This document shows, in pieces, positions 14,705-17,048 of a stretch of 17,048 bases of DNA. Where the stretch lies: NCBI GenBank assembly GCA_015486905.1, contig WFQV01000088.1, positions 1-17,048 on the forward strand. Direction: 5' to 3'. Source of the DNA: Melioribacteraceae bacterium (GTDB taxonomy: Bacteria > Bacteroidota > Ignavibacteria > Ignavibacteriales > Melioribacteraceae). The notes under the pieces were generated by a model, which worked only from the letters and a program-made list of their open reading frames with translations, did not search any database and had not been told where the DNA came from. The position numbers and the translations under genes are program-made. Positions within the stretch are counted from its first letter, which is position 1, and the number at the start of each line of letters is the position of its first letter.

Positions 14705-14722
14705 GGCTAAGGTTAAGGCTAA
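14705..14722 (+). repeat. GGCTAA hexamer array, three units
   Basis: GGCTAA, GGTTAA and GGCTAA lie in tandem. This is the only 6-bp-period array noticed in the window; the others have 7- or 8-bp periods. Confidence 0.6.
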
Positions 14723-14797
14723 GACCGGTTATTATCGACAAATAAAATTTGCAAAATAATTTTAACAAAGCCCCACATGAGCAACGTCTCATTAAGA

Positions 14798-14813
14798 CCG
14801 AGCTTTAGCTCGG
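14798..14813. repeat. Inverted repeat CCGAGC-TTTA-GCTCGG
   Basis: A perfect 6-bp stem with a 4-base loop lies about 100 bp before rodA. No T run follows on either strand, so it is not a convincing terminator. It could be another dispersed palindrome or a structure in the rodA leader. Confidence 0.55.
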
Positions 14814-14899
14814 GCATAGCGAGAGAAAAAACATAAAGTGTTTTGGCGCAACTTTTGGCTTTGCTAGTTTTGGGAAGATAAAAATCGTGACAAAATTTT

Positions 14900-14904
14900 G
14901 GAGG
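14900..14904 (+). promoter_or_regulatory. Strong Shine-Dalgarno site for rodA
   Basis: GGAGG at 14900-14904, extended to GGAGGAAG, lies 11 bases before ATG 14916. It is the best ribosome site in the window and fits a gene translated from its own leader, unlike the coupled genes upstream. Confidence 0.75.
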
Positions 14905-14915
14905 AAGATAAATAA

Positions 14916-16145
14916 ATGAAAATTAAGTACAATCTGAAAGATAAATTCGATTTTACTTTGTTCGGTGTCGTTTTAATACTGTGCGTATTCGGTTTGGTCG
15001 CTATTTACAGTGCTACCTACAATCACCCCACAGCACACGGAAACTTTGAGAAGCAGTTAACGTGGTTAATATTTTCCCTTTTCATTTTTTTTATTACTTA
15101 TTTCCTCCCGCCGAAGTTTTTTAAATTACTTGCCCTCCCGGGATATTTGTTAGCCCTTTTTGCCTTGACGGTTGTTGTCTTTACCGGTAGGAAAATATAC
15201 GGAGCGCAGAGCTGGTTAATGATTGGTCCCATCGGATTTCAACCGTCGGAGTTTTCCAAACTTGCGGTTATTTTAATGCTTGCTTACTGGCTTAGCAGAA
15301 GGGGACTTAGAATAAACAGTCTAAAAGATATTGCGATTGCCCTTGCAATTGGGATTGTACCGGTATTATTGATTATGATGCAGCCGGACCTCGGTACTGC
15401 TATTGTTTTTGGAGCAATTACATTGGTAATGGTTTTTTGGGCAGGCATTGATTTATTTGGACTTTTTGTCGTCCTTTCGCCTGGCATAGTAGTGTTTGCT
15501 TCACTTTTCGGACTGCCTGCCTTTGTGCTGGCTTTGTTGGTTGTCCTATTGGGATTGATTTACTTTAAACGAAATCTGTTTACAAGTGCTTCCGTTTTTA
15601 TTTTGAATATTGCCGCAGGCTTTTCGTTCGATTATTTCTTCAGATTGCTCCGTCCACATCAGCAAATGAGAATTAAAACATTCATCAATCCTTCCGCCGA
15701 CCCCTTAGGTTACGGTTACAATGCTTTGCAGGCTAGGGTTGCAATCGGTTCGGGAGGCTTGTTAGGAAAAGGATTGTTGCACGGTAATCAAACGCAATTG
15801 CGGTTCATTCCCGAACAGTGGACGGATTTCATCTATTGTGTAATAGGAGAGGAATTGGGTTTCATCGGGGCAATAATTGTTGTGGCTCTGTTCTTTGTCC
15901 TTTTTTACCGCTTGCTTTTATTGGCTTCGACGTCGAAGGACAAATTTAACAGTTTGGTAATTGTAGGAATATTAACTACTTTCTTTGTCCATTTTGTAAT
16001 TAACGTAGGAATGAACATCGGCATTTCGCCTGTAATCGGAATACCGCTGCCGTTTGTTAGTTACGGCGGAAGTTCGCTTTTGGTAAATATGATCGCAATT
16101 GGAATAACGTTAAGTATTTTCCGAACAAGAAAGGAGAGGGTCTGA
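14916..16145 (+). CDS. rodA: RodA, SEDS peptidoglycan glycosyltransferase
   Basis: RodA polymerises lipid II into glycan strands and works with PBP2 and MreBCD. The 409-residue sequence has about ten transmembrane helices and the SEDS landmarks in order: VAIYSATYNHP after helix 1, GAQSWLMIGPIGFQPSEFSK, MMQPDLGTAIVFG, the large periplasmic loop RIKTFINPSADPLGYGYNAL with ARVAIGSGGLLGKGL, then PEQWTDFIYCVIGEELGF containing the catalytic acid D304, and GIPLPFVSYGGSSLL near the end. PEQWTDF replaces the more usual PEQHTDF. The long loop with INPSADP supports RodA rather than FtsW, as does the mre/mrdA neighbourhood. Its stop overlaps the pyrF start by one base (TGATG). Confidence 0.97.
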   Translation: MKIKYNLKDKFDFTLFGVVLILCVFGLVAIYSATYNHPTAHGNFEKQLTWLIFSLFIFFITYFLPPKFFKLLALPGYLLALFALTVVVFTGRKIYGAQSWLMIGPIGFQPSEFSKLAVILMLAYWLSRRGLRINSLKDIAIALAIGIVPVLLIMMQPDLGTAIVFGAITLVMVFWAGIDLFGLFVVLSPGIVVFASLFGLPAFVLALLVVLLGLIYFKRNLFTSASVFILNIAAGFSFDYFFRLLRPHQQMRIKTFINPSADPLGYGYNALQARVAIGSGGLLGKGLLHGNQTQLRFIPEQWTDFIYCVIGEELGFIGAIIVVALFFVLFYRLLLLASTSKDKFNSLVIVGILTTFFVHFVINVGMNIGISPVIGIPLPFVSYGGSSLLVNMIAIGITLSIFRTRKERV

Positions 16146-16936
16146 TGAAAGCAATTGAAAAATTAAATTTAAAAACTTCCGAAGGCAAACATATTTGTGT
16201 GGGGCTGGATTCCGATTTGGAAAAAATTCCCGCCTTTCTGCTGAATGAAGAGAATCCGATTTTTACTTTTAATCGGGTTGTAATTAATGCAACAAAGGAA
16301 CAAGCGGCGGCTTACAAAATTAATTTTGCTTTTTACGAAAGCTGCGGCAGAATGGGTCTGGAAGCCTTGTACAAAACAGTCGAATATTTGCCGGAAGATA
16401 TTTTAGTTATTGCCGATGCTAAACGCGGCGATATCGGGAATACCTCCGCACAATACGCCCGAGCGGTATTCGATGAGCTTAAATTCGATGCTGTTACGTT
16501 ACACCCTTACATGGGTTGGGATTCTATTTCCCCTTTTGCCGAGTACAAAAAAAAGCTTTCTTTTATTTTGGGACTTACTTCAAATCCAAGTTCCGAAGAT
16601 TTTGAGAAATCGTTGTTAAGTAACGGGCAGTATTTGTTTCAAAAAGTAATTCTGAAAATTGACGAATGGAACATAAACGGAAATTTAGGTGTGGTTTTCG
16701 GAGCGACGAATATTGAGGAGTTGAAAAGCAATTTCGACCTCTTGCAGAATTTACCTTTGCTACTGCCCGGTGTGGGCGCGCAGGGAGGTGACTTAGGAGA
16801 AATTAAAAGTTTTCTATCAGGTAAATGCAAAGAAGATTACATTGTAAACGTAAGCCGCTCTTTGATTTTTGCCGGGCAAGGGAAAAATTTTCAAATGGAA
16901 ATAGAAAAGAAGATTAAAGAGTACAACGAAGTTTAA
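16145..16936 (+). CDS. pyrF: Orotidine 5'-phosphate decarboxylase
   Basis: PyrF decarboxylates OMP to UMP, the final step of pyrimidine synthesis. The 263 residues belong to the longer subfamily (type 2) common in Bacteroidota and actinobacteria. Visible are VGLDSDLEKIP near the N terminus, AYKINFAFYE, the catalytic D91-A-K93-R-G-D96 in IADAKRGDIGNTSAQYA, DAVTLHPYMGWDSI, FILGLTSNPSS, VVFGATNIEEL and LLPGVGAQGGD with the phosphate-binding end VNVSRSLIFA. ATG 16145 overlaps the rodA stop TGA by one base, so they are probably one transcript although functionally unrelated. The sequence ends normally at TAA. Confidence 0.96.
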   Translation: MKAIEKLNLKTSEGKHICVGLDSDLEKIPAFLLNEENPIFTFNRVVINATKEQAAAYKINFAFYESCGRMGLEALYKTVEYLPEDILVIADAKRGDIGNTSAQYARAVFDELKFDAVTLHPYMGWDSISPFAEYKKKLSFILGLTSNPSSEDFEKSLLSNGQYLFQKVILKIDEWNINGNLGVVFGATNIEELKSNFDLLQNLPLLLPGVGAQGGDLGEIKSFLSGKCKEDYIVNVSRSLIFAGQGKNFQMEIEKKIKEYNEV

Positions 16937-17018
16937 ATTACTCCGATTAACTTTTTTAATTCTCTTTCACACTGATTTTAATGTCCCAACAAAACAAGTT
17001 TAATAAATTTCAACTTTT

Positions 17019-17048
17019 GGTACAAGTTTAAATTTGGTGGCAAAAAAA
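17019..17048. repeat. Copy of the 7720-7748 palindrome plus A tract, at the window edge
   Basis: GGTACAAGTTTAAA (17019-17032), then TTTGGTGGC and an A run to the window end, aligns with 7720-7748. The middle CAAGTTTAAATTTG is self-complementary. TAAATTTG at 17029-17036 also fits the TAnnTTTG promoter box, but no -33 TTTG lies at the right distance. The rest of 16937-17018 shows no clear terminator. Confidence 0.5.

Larger units (their letters stand above)
14565..14915. other. 351-bp non-coding gap between mrdA and rodA
   Basis: The gap holds the end of the ATGATGA array, TTGGATGA octamers around a TCCGACTT hairpin (14602-14680), a GGCTAA hexamer array (14705-14722), an AT-rich stretch with TAAAATTTGCAAAA (14743-14756) that resembles a -7 promoter box with one extra base, a palindrome (14798-14813) and the rodA leader with a strong ribosome site. 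I see no gene in it. Confidence 0.7.

Noticed and set aside
14798..14813. Intrinsic terminator between mrdA and rodA
   Set aside because: A good stem is present but no T run follows on either strand.

Overview
The window is AT-rich chromosomal DNA carrying mostly core genes. I infer a member of the Bacteroidota/Chlorobiota assemblage, most likely Ignavibacteria-like; the genus cannot be told from the sequence alone. The grounds are the purH-mreBCD-PBP2-rodA order and the etfA/DUF151 pairing, both of which I associate with this assemblage, plus one TAnnTTTG promoter-like motif and alternating Shine-Dalgarno and A-rich leaders. All genes lie on the + strand.

Layout: the 3' end of etfA (1-246) is followed by a DUF151-UVR protein (261-863). 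A 573-bp repeat-rich gap leads to a secreted, barrel-like protein of unknown function (1437-2270) and a tandem-GNAT protein (2279-3181). Next is a tightly packed operon: an orphan-type DNA methyltransferase, xseA, xseB and dxs (3313-7521). The methyltransferase overlaps xseA by TTGA and xseA overlaps xseB by ATGA. A 759-bp non-coding gap dense in repeats and hairpins follows (7522-8280). Then come purN and purH (the formyl-transfer steps and IMP synthesis), followed directly by the rod-shape genes mreB, mreC, mreD and mrdA (PBP2). A 351-bp repeat-rich gap separates mrdA from rodA. The SEDS glycosyltransferase rodA overlaps pyrF by one base.

Functionally the window combines purine and pyrimidine synthesis, isoprenoid precursor supply (Dxs, which also feeds the undecaprenyl carrier), exonuclease VII, and the complete elongasome: MreBCD with the RodA polymerase and its PBP2 transpeptidase. 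No complete mobile element, CRISPR array, tRNA or rRNA was seen.

The least ordinary content is in the three large gaps. Each holds short arrays of degenerate 6-, 7- or 8-bp tandem units. A hairpin element starting TCCGnCT, with a conserved shape but changing stem sequence, recurs five times. Three of these five copies touch TTGGATGA-type octamer arrays, and a fourth copy follows a single TTGGATTG octamer. I found no clear new protein system; this intergenic repeat architecture is the best candidate for something not well described.
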